45,182 nt of DNA from Lysinibacillus sp. ZYM-1 (GCF_001308875.1 NZ_KQ465124.1:1-45182), one strand, 5' to 3'; shown: positions 18,522-26,857, counted from the stretch's first letter. The notes: generated by a model from the letters alone, not told the origin. Made by a program: numbers and translations.

Positions 18522-20273
18522 TTAATGAATATATTGTTTTTTCCCGTCCAATAAAATATTCTTTAACACTTTGAGTTTTTCAATCACCACAAATGATTCT
18601 TCCGAAATTTCCTTCAGATATTTTTCAGCCTCTGTTTTGTGGCCTAAATTATATTCACGTACTGCTTTTTTAGCAATATCATGAACATGAATAAATGGTC
18701 GTTCTAATTCTACATAGGCACGCTCATCACCCAACAGTTTTTTACCTGTGCCATAATACCATTCACCAAGACGTGATTCTTTTGGTGATCCAACATCTTG
18801 CTCTGTCATCGTTTCAAAGCCTAACAGTAAATTATAAATTTTCCAGCGCCATAATAAATGGTCCGTAATGGCTAATTCAATGATATCCTCTTGGCTAATA
18901 ATAAAATTTTTAGAAATCGTTGTAGATCGATATCCATCGATCATTTTACTTAACTTATAAATGGCCGAGCCCATATCAAAAACAATGACCTTACTTTTTT
19001 GCATACTTTCTGTAATTATGTGGTTGCGTTCAGAAATAGTTGTAGCGGATTGAGCTTGTACCTTTGTTGTTGTAGCAATTTCCTCAAAGCGAGCCCCTTG
19101 CTGCTGTAAATTTTTATTTAACTCTGCAAGAGTTTGAGAAATGTGTAAGGTATCTGTAACACCTTGATGTAAGTCTTGTGAAAATTGAGTCGTTAATGAA
19201 CTAATATTATTGGTAATAAGAAGTAATTCTTGTATATCTGTATGTATGGATTTGACAGATGTACTTGTATCATCAGCAAGTTTTCGAACTTCCTCTGCGA
19301 CTACAGCAAATCCTTTTCCTGCATCTCCAGCGCGGGCTGCCTCAATTGATGCATTCAAAGCTAATAAGTTCGTTTGATCCGCGATTCTTTGAATCAACTC
19401 CATCAACTTCGCTACACTATTTACACGTTCAACTAGACGATTAATATCCTCCTGCATGGATTTATGTCCTTCATCTGTTGTTTGCAAGATCGTTGAAACT
19501 TGATGTAACGATTCTAAGTCCTGATTTAATTTTTTCAAAGTATGCTTTGTTTGCTCTGAGATATCGCCTACTGATGTGGCAATGTCTTCAATGCTTTCAT
19601 CTAACTCATGCATCAATTTATCTGCTGCAATGATTTCCTGTTGCTGAATATCTTGAAATTCGATGAGTTCCTTAACTGTATCTAACTGTGTATTATAGGT
19701 AATAATTTCACCTAAACCATTCACTACGGAACCTGCTTGAATTTCGATATAGGTTTCCAAAATAATTTGTTGATCGATTGTTACCAAGCTATCATAGGAC
19801 AATAGTACATCCAGCATTTTCTCCTGATCACGTGATAGCTCTTTGACAATTAGCGGAATGATTAACTGGTTAATCAATGTATAAGCAGAAATCATCCAGT
19901 TCGGTAATACGCCAATTCTTGCATGTATATATGCTATTTTACGTCGTTTAAATACATACTCTAAATCTAATTCATCGTCAAACAGGCTAATAAAGTGTGA
20001 ATCAAATAACCCTTTTAAACGTTCTACTGTTGAATGCGTATTAATGACTTGATTAAACTCGGGTATTTCCAGTAAACGATCATAAAAATTATCAAGTATA
20101 TGCTGTCTATTATTTTCATAAATTTTACGTAAAAACCCAACAGATTCTCTTCGGATTCTAGATAGTGCTAAAAAATCTAATTTTTCTTTAAAGCGCTCAT
20201 TGGCCTCAATGTCAGAATTTTTAGCGGCTGAGAAATAATCATAATTTTGATTTATCTTCTTCCTTTTGAACAC
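18522..20273 (-). CDS. Globin-coupled chemoreceptor (HemAT-like) with C-terminal CZB-like domain
   Basis: Soluble oxygen-sensing chemoreceptor, 583 residues. The N-terminal protoglobin domain aligns with HemAT: FYDRL with Tyr near residue 64, and the proximal His near residue 117 in [15 protein letters not shown]. No transmembrane helix is visible. The MCP signalling domain has the hairpin [22 protein letters not shown]. After it comes a CZB-like region: [17 protein letters not shown], then [14 protein letters not shown] normally has Cys in the xRLGxWY motif and His-x3-His; here Cys is Ser and the second motif is HxH, so zinc binding is doubtful. I chose GTG at 20273 because VFKRKK parallels MLFKKDRK of HemAT and GGGAGTGG precedes it; an ATG at 20288 has no such site. 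Confidence 0.88.
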   Translation of the reverse strand: MFKRKKINQNYDYFSAAKNSDIEANERFKEKLDFLALSRIRRESVGFLRKIYENNRQHILDNFYDRLLEIPEFNQVINTHSTVERLKGLFDSHFISLFDDELDLEYVFKRRKIAYIHARIGVLPNWMISAYTLINQLIIPLIVKELSRDQEKMLDVLLSYDSLVTIDQQIILETYIEIQAGSVVNGLGEIITYNTQLDTVKELIEFQDIQQQEIIAADKLMHELDESIEDIATSVGDISEQTKHTLKKLNQDLESLHQVSTILQTTDEGHKSMQEDINRLVERVNSVAKLMELIQRIADQTNLLALNASIEAARAGDAGKGFAVVAEEVRKLADDTSTSVKSIHTDIQELLLITNNISSLTTQFSQDLHQGVTDTLHISQTLAELNKNLQQQGARFEEIATTTKVQAQSATTISERNHIITESMQKSKVIVFDMGSAIYKLSKMIDGYRSTTISKNFIISQEDIIELAITDHLLWRWKIYNLLLGFETMTEQDVGSPKESRLGEWYYGTGKKLLGDERAYVELERPFIHVHDIAKKAVREYNLGHKTEAEKYLKEISEESFVVIEKLKVLKNILLDGKKQYIH

Positions 20274-20493
20274 AATACCCACTCCCATTTGTTTAAAGTA
20301 AATGTAAAAAACTTATATTTGAAAACGGACTATAAAACTTTCCTCATTACCTTCATCTAATAAAACATATATATTTTACCAACAATAGAAAGACAAAAAT
20401 AGATTCTCAAAAAATTCTTTATACTTTCTTATTTATTTGTCCACCTTATTGACAATTTCTTATTTTTCTTAGTTAAACACTGTTTTTATGCAG

Positions 20494-20526
20494 AAAAAGC
20501 GCTAAAATCACGATTGATCTTAGCGC
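20494..20526 (-). terminator. Terminator of the DUF305-like gene
   Basis: GCGCTAA/TTAGCGC arms plus an inner ATCA/TGAT stem, followed on the minus strand by T5. It lies about 30 bases past the stop at 20556. Between it and the globin-MCP start (20274-20493) I see only AT-rich sequence. Confidence 0.75.
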
Positions 20527-20555
20527 GTTCTTCCTATATAAACTTTTCGTTTGTG

Positions 20556-21140
20556 TTAGCATTCGCAATCGCAATTTTGTAAGCTATCCAGTAACTTTTC
20601 CATATCTTCTAGTTGCTCACAAAGCGTTTGAATCATGCACTTTAGAATTGGGATTAATTCTTGGCAAATACAGAATCTCAGCACATTTTGCGCTAGTCGT
20701 ATTCCCCCCTGATGATGAACTATCATTTCCCTTAAATAGTTGATGTTAATGCTATTGGATACTGGTGGTGCACACATTGCATTAAACATAGCTTCTGTAA
20801 TTTCTTTATAAGCACACATATACTCGTATAATTCATACTCTGAATTTTGTACAACACAACATCTATTTTGTATCGCTTCAAGGCTTTCAAGCATTTCTGT
20901 ATGTGTTCGAATGATTTCTAATGCGAGATTTTGTACAGGAATAACTGTTGTGTAGCGTAAAACATTTTCTGACATTTGGATAGCTGCTATTTGATGAGGT
21001 ATGATTTGCTTAATAAAATTTTCTGAAATGCTACAGGTAATGGTTACATAGGTCATGCCCTGCATCATCTTTTTGAGGATGCGTTGATATTCCTCTAAAT
21101 ATGCCTGTGTGACATTACTAAGTTCAATTGGTCTAGCCAT
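20556..21140 (-). CDS. Double DUF305-like protein with Cys-rich tail
   Basis: Protein of 194 residues with two helical repeats that resemble DUF305, a ferritin-like four-helix family: FIKQIIPHQIAAIQMSENVL near residues 43-62 and YLREMIVHHQGGIRLAQNVL near 137-156. The second keeps the His-His-Gln of DUF305, the first has Pro-His-Gln. It contains about a dozen Cys and ends CDCEC, suggesting metal binding or disulphides. No signal peptide is seen, unlike many DUF305 proteins. ATG at 21140 follows AAAGGAG at 8 bases. It lies next to a cluster of small spore-type genes on the same strand, which hints at a spore role, but this is inference. Confidence 0.65.
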   Translation of the reverse strand: MARPIELSNVTQAYLEEYQRILKKMMQGMTYVTITCSISENFIKQIIPHQIAAIQMSENVLRYTTVIPVQNLALEIIRTHTEMLESLEAIQNRCCVVQNSEYELYEYMCAYKEITEAMFNAMCAPPVSNSININYLREMIVHHQGGIRLAQNVLRFCICQELIPILKCMIQTLCEQLEDMEKLLDSLQNCDCEC

Positions 21141-21242
21141 TAGACACACTCCTTTCAGAGTAATGTATGCCTGCTAGGTTGTTGTGCGATAGACAATTGT
21201 ACCAAATGCTCAACATTTACAGAACGTTATGATAGTTATAAA

Positions 21243-21422
21243 TTATAATGACCCTTCTTTATATGTATCTAAGCATTTTTGACAAATACATGTATTAGTC
21301 TGTGCGTTATTTAACAATTGCTCTGGAAAGTTCAATGTCATACACCAGCACTCTTTTTCACCTTTTGCCACTCCACAATGATTTTCTTCTCCACATAGCG
21401 GGCAACTCTTTTCTGACATCAT
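21243..21422 (-). CDS. Cysteine-rich CWC family protein
   Basis: Small protein of 58 or 59 residues: two consecutive ATG codons at 21422 and 21419 both lie within reach of GGGAGG. Cys pairs are CPLCG near the start, then CWCM, then CICQKC, matching the cysteine-rich CWC family of unknown function, probably zinc binding. It is the third of a run of small genes, after the gamma-type SASP gene, on the minus strand. Confidence 0.75.
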   Translation of the reverse strand: MMSEKSCPLCGEENHCGVAKGEKECWCMTLNFPEQLLNNAQTNTCICQKCLDTYKEGSL

Positions 21423-21499
21423 CTTGACCTCCCTTCTTTTACCCATCATTGTAAAGGAAAAAAGGAAGAGCACTCAAGACCCTACTCCTCCCCATGTAC

Positions 21500-21700
21500 T
21501 CATTGTTCATGCTTGTGTATTTCTTGCTTCACTTCGGCAATATCTGTGTCACTATAAATTGCCGTCCCATATCCGCCCTGCTGAGCCAATAATGCTTTAA
21601 CCTCATTGTAGGATAATCCTGCTTCTGCATTTTTTTGCTTTACTTCATTGATATTTGTGCCTGAAACCGAAAATTGAGCTGCTTCATTTTCTCTAGTCAT
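21500..21700 (-). CDS. Gamma-type small acid-soluble spore protein
   Basis: Spore amino acid reserve protein of 66 residues. The pattern YGTAIYSDTDIAEVKQEI parallels the FGTEFASETDAQQVR repeat of SspE, and FSVSGTNINEVKQKNAEA is a second, degenerate copy, so the gamma-type repeat is visible twice. It is rich in Glu, Lys, Ala and Asn and has no Cys. ATG at 21700 follows AGGTGGG at about 10 bases, which begins right at the TAG stop of the preceding 70-residue gene, so the two are probably co-transcribed in the developing spore. Confidence 0.8.
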   Translation of the reverse strand: MTRENEAAQFSVSGTNINEVKQKNAEAGLSYNEVKALLAQQGGYGTAIYSDTDIAEVKQEIHKHEQ

Positions 21701-21714
21701 TGTATGCTACCCAC

Positions 21715-21927
21715 CTACAATTCATCAGGCTGTAACTCAATCAATTCATCGCCTTCTCTTTCCACTCTCTTATTGAGCTCCTTAACAGGGATGGCATCTA
21801 CGGTTTGCATATCCTCATGCAAGTCGAAAAGACTTATTGTATCTGATTCAACCATGTCGGGTTTGTCTTTGCTATCTAAATTCATAAATATTTTCTTTTC
21901 ATGTGGTATTTTTTCTTTGTCCATCAT
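21715..21927 (-). CDS. Small acidic protein of unknown function (70 aa)
   Basis: Acidic protein (MMDKEKIPHEKKIF...) with many Asp and Glu, an IPVKELNKRVEREGDEL segment and an acidic C-terminus. I do not recognise it. Start at ATG-ATG 21927 or 21924 follows AAAGGAG at 7 bases. The frame stays open further upstream, to 22104, but that part overlaps the 77-residue gene and has no ribosome binding site, so I treat it as not translated. It directly precedes the gamma-type SASP gene, with the SASP site overlapping its stop. Confidence 0.6.
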   Translation of the reverse strand: MMDKEKIPHEKKIFMNLDSKDKPDMVESDTISLFDLHEDMQTVDAIPVKELNKRVEREGDELIELQPDEL

Positions 21928-21970
21928 GCTAACACTCCTTTCTCCTTTAATGTGTGTAATGATGAACAGA

Positions 21971-22204
21971 TTATGTGTCTTTCCTTTTTGCACTTTTATC
22001 GATGCGGTGATATTCAGATATTTGAATGACACGTACATGCTTGGTGTGTAATTCATGATAGATGCCTCTACTATCTGTAAAGGAGATATATTGATCTCGT
22101 TCACTCTTTACCAACTTCTCAGCTTCTTGCTGTGACTCGATAAAGATAAACCTTCTGACATAATGCATCTCATCAAAAAAATACGTAATTTTAAATTCCT
22201 TCAT
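21971..22204 (-). CDS. Conserved small protein of unknown function (77 aa)
   Basis: Protein of 77 residues beginning MKEFKITYFFDEMHYVRR, rich in aromatic and charged residues, with a basic C-terminus (KSAKRK). It shows alternating strand-like patterns but no motif I can name. ATG at 22204 follows AAGGAG at 9 bases. It seems to be the first gene of the small-gene run (77 aa, 70 aa, gamma SASP, CWC) and is divergent from ykuD. Confidence 0.6.
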   Translation of the reverse strand: MKEFKITYFFDEMHYVRRFIFIESQQEAEKLVKSERDQYISFTDSRGIYHELHTKHVRVIQISEYHRIDKSAKRKDT

Positions 22205-22266
22205 GATATACGCTCCTTAACAATACGATGTTACTGTTATTCTATCCAAAGATCTGAATAACCAAT

Positions 22267-22297
22267 AACTTCACTGGCAAGAAGCATATAGTATAAT
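22267..22297 (+). promoter_or_regulatory. Possible sigma-K promoter of ykuD
   Basis: CATATAGTA (22285-22293) fits the sigma-K -10 CATANNNTA, with AAC 15 bases upstream (22267-22269). An overlapping sigma-A-like pair TTCACT (22270-22275) and TATAAT (22292-22297), spacer 16, is also possible, so the sigma factor is not settled. Confidence 0.45.
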
Positions 22298-22325
22298 CAT
22301 AACCTGTATAAAGGAGGTATTGACG

Positions 22326-22820
22326 TTGATTCATACCGTTAAAGCTGGAGAAACGTTATCTCAAATTTCCCGTGATTATCGTACACCATTGGTATCCATA
22401 ATCGCTGCCAACCCAGGGATTCAGCAGGATGTTCTTTTCGTTGGTCAACAAATTATAATACCTGGCCTTCCCGATCCGGCAACGAGTCCATACCGTATTG
22501 AGATTTCAACAGAAAATCGTTGGTTACGTCTATATAGAGATAATATCCTTCAAAAACAATACCCGATAGCAGTTGGTCGTATGCTACACGAAACACCTGT
22601 CGGTAGTTTTATTATTATCAATAAAGCTCCTGATCCAGGCGGTCCATTTGGAACTATGTGGATGAGTCTGTCAAAAGATCACTATGGAATTCATGGTACG
22701 AATGATCCTAGCTCTATCGGGCATGCTGTCTCACATGGATGTATTCGAATGCAAAATCCAGATGTTGAAGAGTTGGCCAGTATAGTCCCTATCGGAACTG
22801 AAGTAGTGATTCACCCATAA
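22326..22820 (+). CDS. ykuD: L,D-transpeptidase YkuD with N-terminal LysM
   Basis: Peptidoglycan L,D-transpeptidase of 164 residues, the length of B. subtilis YkuD. LysM occupies about residues 1-45 ([16 protein letters not shown], with AANPGIQ). The YkuD domain has IPGLPDP, the [11 protein letters not shown] segment, [14 protein letters not shown] and catalytic SHGCIRM (Cys near residue 142). It forms 3-3 crosslinks between meso-DAP or other stem peptides in relatives; because this organism probably has Lys, its exact donor is uncertain. The TTG at 22326 lies 8 bases from GGAGG; a TTG at 22320 is only 2 bases away. YkuD is a spore-linked gene in B. subtilis. Confidence 0.92.
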   Translation: MIHTVKAGETLSQISRDYRTPLVSIIAANPGIQQDVLFVGQQIIIPGLPDPATSPYRIEISTENRWLRLYRDNILQKQYPIAVGRMLHETPVGSFIIINKAPDPGGPFGTMWMSLSKDHYGIHGTNDPSSIGHAVSHGCIRMQNPDVEELASIVPIGTEVVIHP

Positions 22821-22826
22821 TAAATA

Positions 22827-22850
22827 AGGCTATCTATTTTTTGATAGCCT
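22827..22850. terminator. Hairpin between ykuD and the DUF2935 gene
   Basis: AGGCTATC (22827-22834) and GATAGCCT (22843-22850) pair perfectly across an 8-base T-rich loop. The downstream T run is poor on both strands, so termination may be moderate. Confidence 0.6.
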
Positions 22851-22861
22851 CTTGCTTTCCT

Positions 22862-23626
22862 TTATCCTTCTTCTTTTGCCTGTGCAAGCTTCATTAAATA
22901 GTATTGCTCTTCACGCCACATATGATCCGCCATAGGTGCTGTAAATGTACCTAAAACCTCTGCACTCAATTCCATTTCTTCTAACTCTTTTAAAAACGTT
23001 TTAAATAATGTCATTTCGAGCTCAACATCTTTATTAAAGCGGCTTAAGGCAGGAAAGGAATGCATATTCGTGCGTAAATAACCTGTTAATTCCACTGCTT
23101 TTAAATAAAATTGTTCAAAGTGTTTGGCAAATTCATTACTCTTTTGCTTCAATCTTTTTTCGACACCATCTAAGTCATCATGGATGATACCTGCGTGCCC
23201 TGAGGCATCTAAAAGCCAAATTAAATGATGGTGAAGCTCATGAAATATTGGGGGCACTTCACTTTTTTTCAAATAACTAAGCACATTTTGGTACTCCTCA
23301 AGTTCATTGACCATGTGATTGACAAAAGTTGGCGTTAAATGAATCCCAATATCCCCTGACAATTGATGTCTAAGTAGGTAGAGTTTAAATTGTTTAAACT
23401 GCTCGACATTGTCATCAACTGTTATCGAAAAAGAGACCGCATTAGCACCATCAAGAGATGGAACATAGGAAAGTAGCTGGGAGAATTGATGGATAAAACT
23501 ATTTGCCCTTTGGATGTCATCCTTTTCAGAGGGATATAATGCGTCATGAATAAATTGCGCATGATTTTGCATGATTTCTAGCCAAAATCTATGTTCGAAA
23601 ATTGCATGTTGCACAAAATCGGACAG
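22862..23626 (-). CDS. DUF2935 protein, probable CTG start
   Basis: All-helical protein of about 254 residues with two DUF2935 halves: QHAIFEHRFWLEIMQNHAQFIHD near the start and a second region with RTNMHSFPALSRFNKDVELEMTLFKTFLKELEEM. His, Glu and Trp are conserved in helices; the family is of unknown function. The only in-frame codon with a good ribosome binding site is CTG at 23626, seven bases from GGAGG, giving a start L/MSDFVQHAIFEHRFW. A GTG at 23614 is about 20 bases from the site. I therefore end the gene at 23626 and treat the codon as an inference. Confidence 0.72.
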   Translation of the reverse strand: MSDFVQHAIFEHRFWLEIMQNHAQFIHDALYPSEKDDIQRANSFIHQFSQLLSYVPSLDGANAVSFSITVDDNVEQFKQFKLYLLRHQLSGDIGIHLTPTFVNHMVNELEEYQNVLSYLKKSEVPPIFHELHHHLIWLLDASGHAGIIHDDLDGVEKRLKQKSNEFAKHFEQFYLKAVELTGYLRTNMHSFPALSRFNKDVELEMTLFKTFLKELEEMELSAEVLGTFTAPMADHMWREEQYYLMKLAQAKEEG

Positions 23627-23836
23627 GGTTATACCTCCTTTTTATTTTGCCTAACTTTGAAAAAACTTGGCGCCACGGCGCTCAGTTCATGTTCCCTTCA
23701 TTCTATTCCTCATGAACTACAAATAGTAGCGTTCTGATCATCACAATCCTTTTCGTATAGGATGAAACACTTAAAGCTATACTACATATGGCTAAAATAA
23801 TTTTTAGATGGAGTTACAACTTTAGGAGGGAGTACT

Positions 23837-25507
23837 TTGTCCACAAAGAAACAGTTATTATCCATTTTCGCCTTAGGTGGCATTAATGAAATCGGCAAAA
23901 ATATGTATGTAATTCAATATGCAGACGATATTATCATTATTGATTGCGGAGCTAAATTTCCAGATGAAACCTTGCTCGGTATTGATTTGATAATCCCTGA
24001 TATTACCTATTTGCTTGAAAATAAAGAAAAAATTAAGGCCTTAATTGTAACGCATGGACATGAAGACCACATTGGTGGTATTCCATATCTCTTAAAAAAA
24101 TTAAATGTTCCTGTTTATGCTACTCGCTTCACTTTAGGGCTTATCGAATTAAAGCTAAAAGAACATAAGCTTCTCAGAGAAACCGACTTAATTGAAATTC
24201 ATGCTGATTCAGCACTCCATTTAGGACAAATTGATGTAAGTTTCTTTAGAACGAACCATAGCATACCCGATTGTTTAGGAATCGTCCTTGCCACACCTGA
24301 AGGAAATGTTGTGCATACAGGCGATTTTAAATTCGACTTAACGCCTGTGAATAACCAATTTGCGGACATTCATAAAATGGCGGAAATCGGCTCGAAAGGG
24401 GTACTCGTTCTAATATCAGAAAGTACTAATGCCGAAAGACCGGGCTTAACACCCTCTGAACAACTTGTTGGGCATCATATTGAGGAGGCCTTTTTCCATG
24501 CTGAGCGTAAAATCATTATCTCAACCTTTGCTTCAAACGTTAATCGAATTCAACAAATTGTGCATGCAACCATCGCCACTAATCGCAAACTAGCTTTATT
24601 AGGTCGTAGTATGGTAAATGTTGTGGATGTAGCAATTGAACGAGGTTATTTAAATGTTCCCGAGGAGCTGTTAATTGATGCGCGTGAAGTCAAATACCTC
24701 CCACCAGAAGAAGTAGTGGTGCTATGTACAGGTAGTCAAGGCGAACCACTAGCAGCACTCGCTCGTTTAGCAAATGGTAACCATCGAGAAGTGAAAATTT
24801 TACCTGATGATATGGTTATTCTCGCTGCCTCCCCAATCCCAGGCAACGAAAAAGGGGTTTCTCGTATTGTCGATAATTTATTTCAGCTGGGCGCAAAAGT
24901 CATATATGGTTCTTCCAATCATACTGGGATGCATGTTTCAGGTCACGGCCATCAAGAAGACTTAAAACTCATGCTGACTTTCATGAAACCACAATTTTTC
25001 ATTCCTATTCATGGCGAATTCCGTATGTTGCATCAACACCGTTTATTAGCGGAGTCAGTTGGTGTCCAAAAGGGTCATACGTTTATTATGAAAAACGGAG
25101 ATGTTGTGGATATTGAAAATGCGATAGCGAGACAAACACGCAAGGTCCCATCTGGCGATACGTATGTGGATGGAATCGGCATAGGTGAAGTAGAAGGTAT
25201 TGTGCTGCGTGATCGCAAGCAGCTTTCCGAAGACGGCATGCTAGTTATAGTATTGACACTCAGCAAAGAAGACGGTGCCATCATTTCGGAACCTGATACC
25301 ATTTCTCGTGGCTTTGTTTATGCAAAGGATTCCGAGGAGCTTTTAAATAAAGTAAATGTACTGACCAAAGAAATAGTAATGGAGTTACAGCAGGAAAGTA
25401 GACAAATACACGTCTTAAGACGAGAAATAAAAAAAGCTGTAGGTCAGTATTTATTTACGCAAACAAAACGGAAGCCTATGATTTTACCAATCATTATTGA
25501 AATTTAA
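23837..25507 (+). CDS. Ribonuclease J
   Basis: Endo/5'-3' exoribonuclease of the metallo-beta-lactamase beta-CASP family, 556 residues, which acts in mRNA and rRNA maturation. Zinc-binding HGHEDHIGG lies at residues 73-81, and THSIPD, HTGDFKFD, TFASN and HVSGHGHQEDL follow at their usual places; the last residues RRPMILPI-like (KPMILPIIIEI) match RNase J1. The start is TTG at 23837 after AGGAGGG. The close match to B. subtilis RNase J1 in length (555) supports RNase J, but a second copy may exist elsewhere in the genome, so I do not assign rnjA. A strong terminator follows. Confidence 0.93.
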   Translation: MSTKKQLLSIFALGGINEIGKNMYVIQYADDIIIIDCGAKFPDETLLGIDLIIPDITYLLENKEKIKALIVTHGHEDHIGGIPYLLKKLNVPVYATRFTLGLIELKLKEHKLLRETDLIEIHADSALHLGQIDVSFFRTNHSIPDCLGIVLATPEGNVVHTGDFKFDLTPVNNQFADIHKMAEIGSKGVLVLISESTNAERPGLTPSEQLVGHHIEEAFFHAERKIIISTFASNVNRIQQIVHATIATNRKLALLGRSMVNVVDVAIERGYLNVPEELLIDAREVKYLPPEEVVVLCTGSQGEPLAALARLANGNHREVKILPDDMVILAASPIPGNEKGVSRIVDNLFQLGAKVIYGSSNHTGMHVSGHGHQEDLKLMLTFMKPQFFIPIHGEFRMLHQHRLLAESVGVQKGHTFIMKNGDVVDIENAIARQTRKVPSGDTYVDGIGIGEVEGIVLRDRKQLSEDGMLVIVLTLSKEDGAIISEPDTISRGFVYAKDSEELLNKVNVLTKEIVMELQQESRQIHVLRREIKKAVGQYLFTQTKRKPMILPIIIEI

Positions 25508-25508
25508 T

Positions 25509-25555
25509 CAGTCGGTGCAAGGATTATTATATCCGTTATGCACCGACTGCTTTTT
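25509..25555 (+). terminator. Terminator of the RNase J gene
   Basis: Perfect 11-bp arms at 25509-25519 and 25539-25549 with an inner GGAT/ATCC stem in the loop, then T5 and AT on the plus strand. It ends next to the stop of the converging S-subunit-like gene and starts two bases after the RNase J stop. Confidence 0.85.
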
Positions 25556-25556
25556 A

Positions 25557-26225
25557 TTATTCGTTACTTAACCTCTGAAAAGTATGATACTCTTGCACCA
25601 CATTCAAAAAATCACCATTAAAAATGTTATCTAGCATAGCAATATAGAGATATTGCAACTGCTCAAATCCATGGTGTAAGCTTTTTGAATGCTGTTTTGC
25701 CTGTCTGGAAATATGATCAAAATGCTGTGGGAGTTCCTTCACTGCAGTTACTAATGAATCCTTATTAGTTAATAATCGTTGAACAGCATTTAATAATTGA
25801 ACTACTTTAAGCTGAATAGAGATAGTAGGTAGATCAATCATTAAACGATAGACATTCCGTCTCTCTTTATTGATCTGATACCATTTCATAAAATGAAATA
25901 GATAATCACTTATAAGAATCGATTCATTCGGTATAATTGCGATGATATCATGGCCAATACATACATCTGTTTTGCATTGATAGATAGAAGTATCCTTTAA
26001 ATTAATTTTATTTAGAAGGATGCTTTGAGCAGGCACCCTTGAAAAAGAAAATTGTTCCTTAAAAGTACTATCAATCTTTGGCAAATCACTAGTATCATCT
26101 TCAATCAATAATTTCTTTAGCACTTCTTCAGTTATGTAAGGAATACCATCCTTAGCAAAACATTTTTCACTCGGGACCATTTTACCGATTTTAATTTTTG
26201 CTACCTCTTCTAATAAATACTTCAA
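25557..26225 (-). CDS. Solitary type I restriction S-subunit-like protein (one TRD)
   Basis: Protein of 222 residues with the pattern of one target-recognition domain of HsdS: IKIGKMVPSEKCFAKDGIPYIT near the start, RVPAQSILLNKINLKDTS in the middle, and LPTISIQLKVVQLLNAVQRLL with a following long helix, like the conserved region that joins the two halves of HsdS. A normal HsdS has about 400 residues and two domains. No HsdM or HsdR lies in the window. The likely start is TTG at 26225, 11 bases from GGAGG; a TTG at 26243 would add six residues but has no site. It is divergent from an XRE regulator. Function is unknown; DNA binding is inferred. Confidence 0.6.
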   Translation of the reverse strand: MKYLLEEVAKIKIGKMVPSEKCFAKDGIPYITEEVLKKLLIEDDTSDLPKIDSTFKEQFSFSRVPAQSILLNKINLKDTSIYQCKTDVCIGHDIIAIIPNESILISDYLFHFMKWYQINKERRNVYRLMIDLPTISIQLKVVQLLNAVQRLLTNKDSLVTAVKELPQHFDHISRQAKQHSKSLHHGFEQLQYLYIAMLDNIFNGDFLNVVQEYHTFQRLSNE

Positions 26226-26359
26226 CTTACTTTCATCCTCCAATCTTATGTTCTACTTGGAAACTGCAATATAAAGTTCACTTTCGATTTATTCCTAATA
26301 GCTTCAATTAGGTCATTTGACTAAGGAAAGTTACTACTCTAAGATTGTACCATTTTAAT

Positions 26360-26391
26360 GTAACATTTTCTCTATTATACCACTATAATAG
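26360..26391 (+). promoter_or_regulatory. Promoter and palindromic operator of the XRE gene
   Basis: A perfect inverted repeat CTATTATA-CCAC-TATAATAG (26372-26391) contains the TATAAT -10 at 26384-26389. GTAACA at 26360-26365 is a weak -35 with an 18-base spacer. A palindrome over the -10 just before a regulator gene suggests self-repression by the XRE protein. Confidence 0.5.
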
Positions 26392-26442
26392 TATAGTCAT
26401 TTCCACTGTTTTTCACTAGCTTTTAACATAGAGGTGAATCAT

Positions 26443-26832
26443 ATGTCAGATTTTTTAAAGCTAGTAGGTGAACAACTCCGTATTATTAGATTATCGAAGG
26501 GGCTAAGTCAGGAAGAAGTGGCCGAAAGAACAGGAAAATTAGGTTTCAGTAAAGGGAGAGTTTCCAATATTGAACACGGCCAATCTAATATAACTTTGAG
26601 TACATTAGAAACACTTATGAAGGCACTAGATATCCCCCCTGAGGAGCTTTTTAATTTTCAAAAATTAGCTGGCGTTACTGATATTGAGGAAAAAAACCTC
26701 ATGCTAGACATTCATCGATCATTATTAAGAGAACGCAATTTAGACGAGGTAAAATATGTGGTTCGTATTACAAAGGATTTTTTAGATACGATTGATTCAC
26801 AGTCAAAGAAAAACAGCCCCAATGGTCAATGA
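26443..26832 (+). CDS. XRE-family transcriptional regulator
   Basis: DNA-binding protein of 129 residues. The helix-turn-helix covers about residues 8-65: LRIIRLSKGLSQEEVAERTG, then GFSKGRVSNIEHGQSNITLSTLETLMKALDI, the classical Cro/C1 pattern. The C-terminal 60 residues form charged helices. ATG at 26443 follows AGAGGTG. Divergent from the single-domain HsdS-like gene and preceded by a palindrome over the -10, it may regulate both genes. I see no C.-protein or SinR-specific signature beyond the fold. Confidence 0.85.
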   Translation: MSDFLKLVGEQLRIIRLSKGLSQEEVAERTGKLGFSKGRVSNIEHGQSNITLSTLETLMKALDIPPEELFNFQKLAGVTDIEEKNLMLDIHRSLLRERNLDEVKYVVRITKDFLDTIDSQSKKNSPNGQ

Positions 26833-26849
26833 CCCTGGAGCTGTTTTTC
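26813..26849 (+). terminator. Terminator of the XRE gene
   Basis: ACAGC at 26813-26817 region and GCTGT at 26840-26844 pair, with an inner GGTCA/TGACC stem, followed by T5. The stem overlaps the end of the coding region and lies opposite the stop of the radical SAM gene. Confidence 0.65.
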
Positions 26850-26857
26850 TTCATATA

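Noticed and set aside
21928..22104. Upstream extension of the 70-residue gene overlapping the 77-residue gene
   Set aside because: It overlaps another gene on the same strand and has no ribosome binding site, whereas ATG at 21927 has an ideal AAAGGAG.
25557..26832. Toxin-antitoxin pair (S-like protein plus XRE regulator)
   Set aside because: The genes are divergent rather than in one operon, and neither has a recognisable toxin domain.
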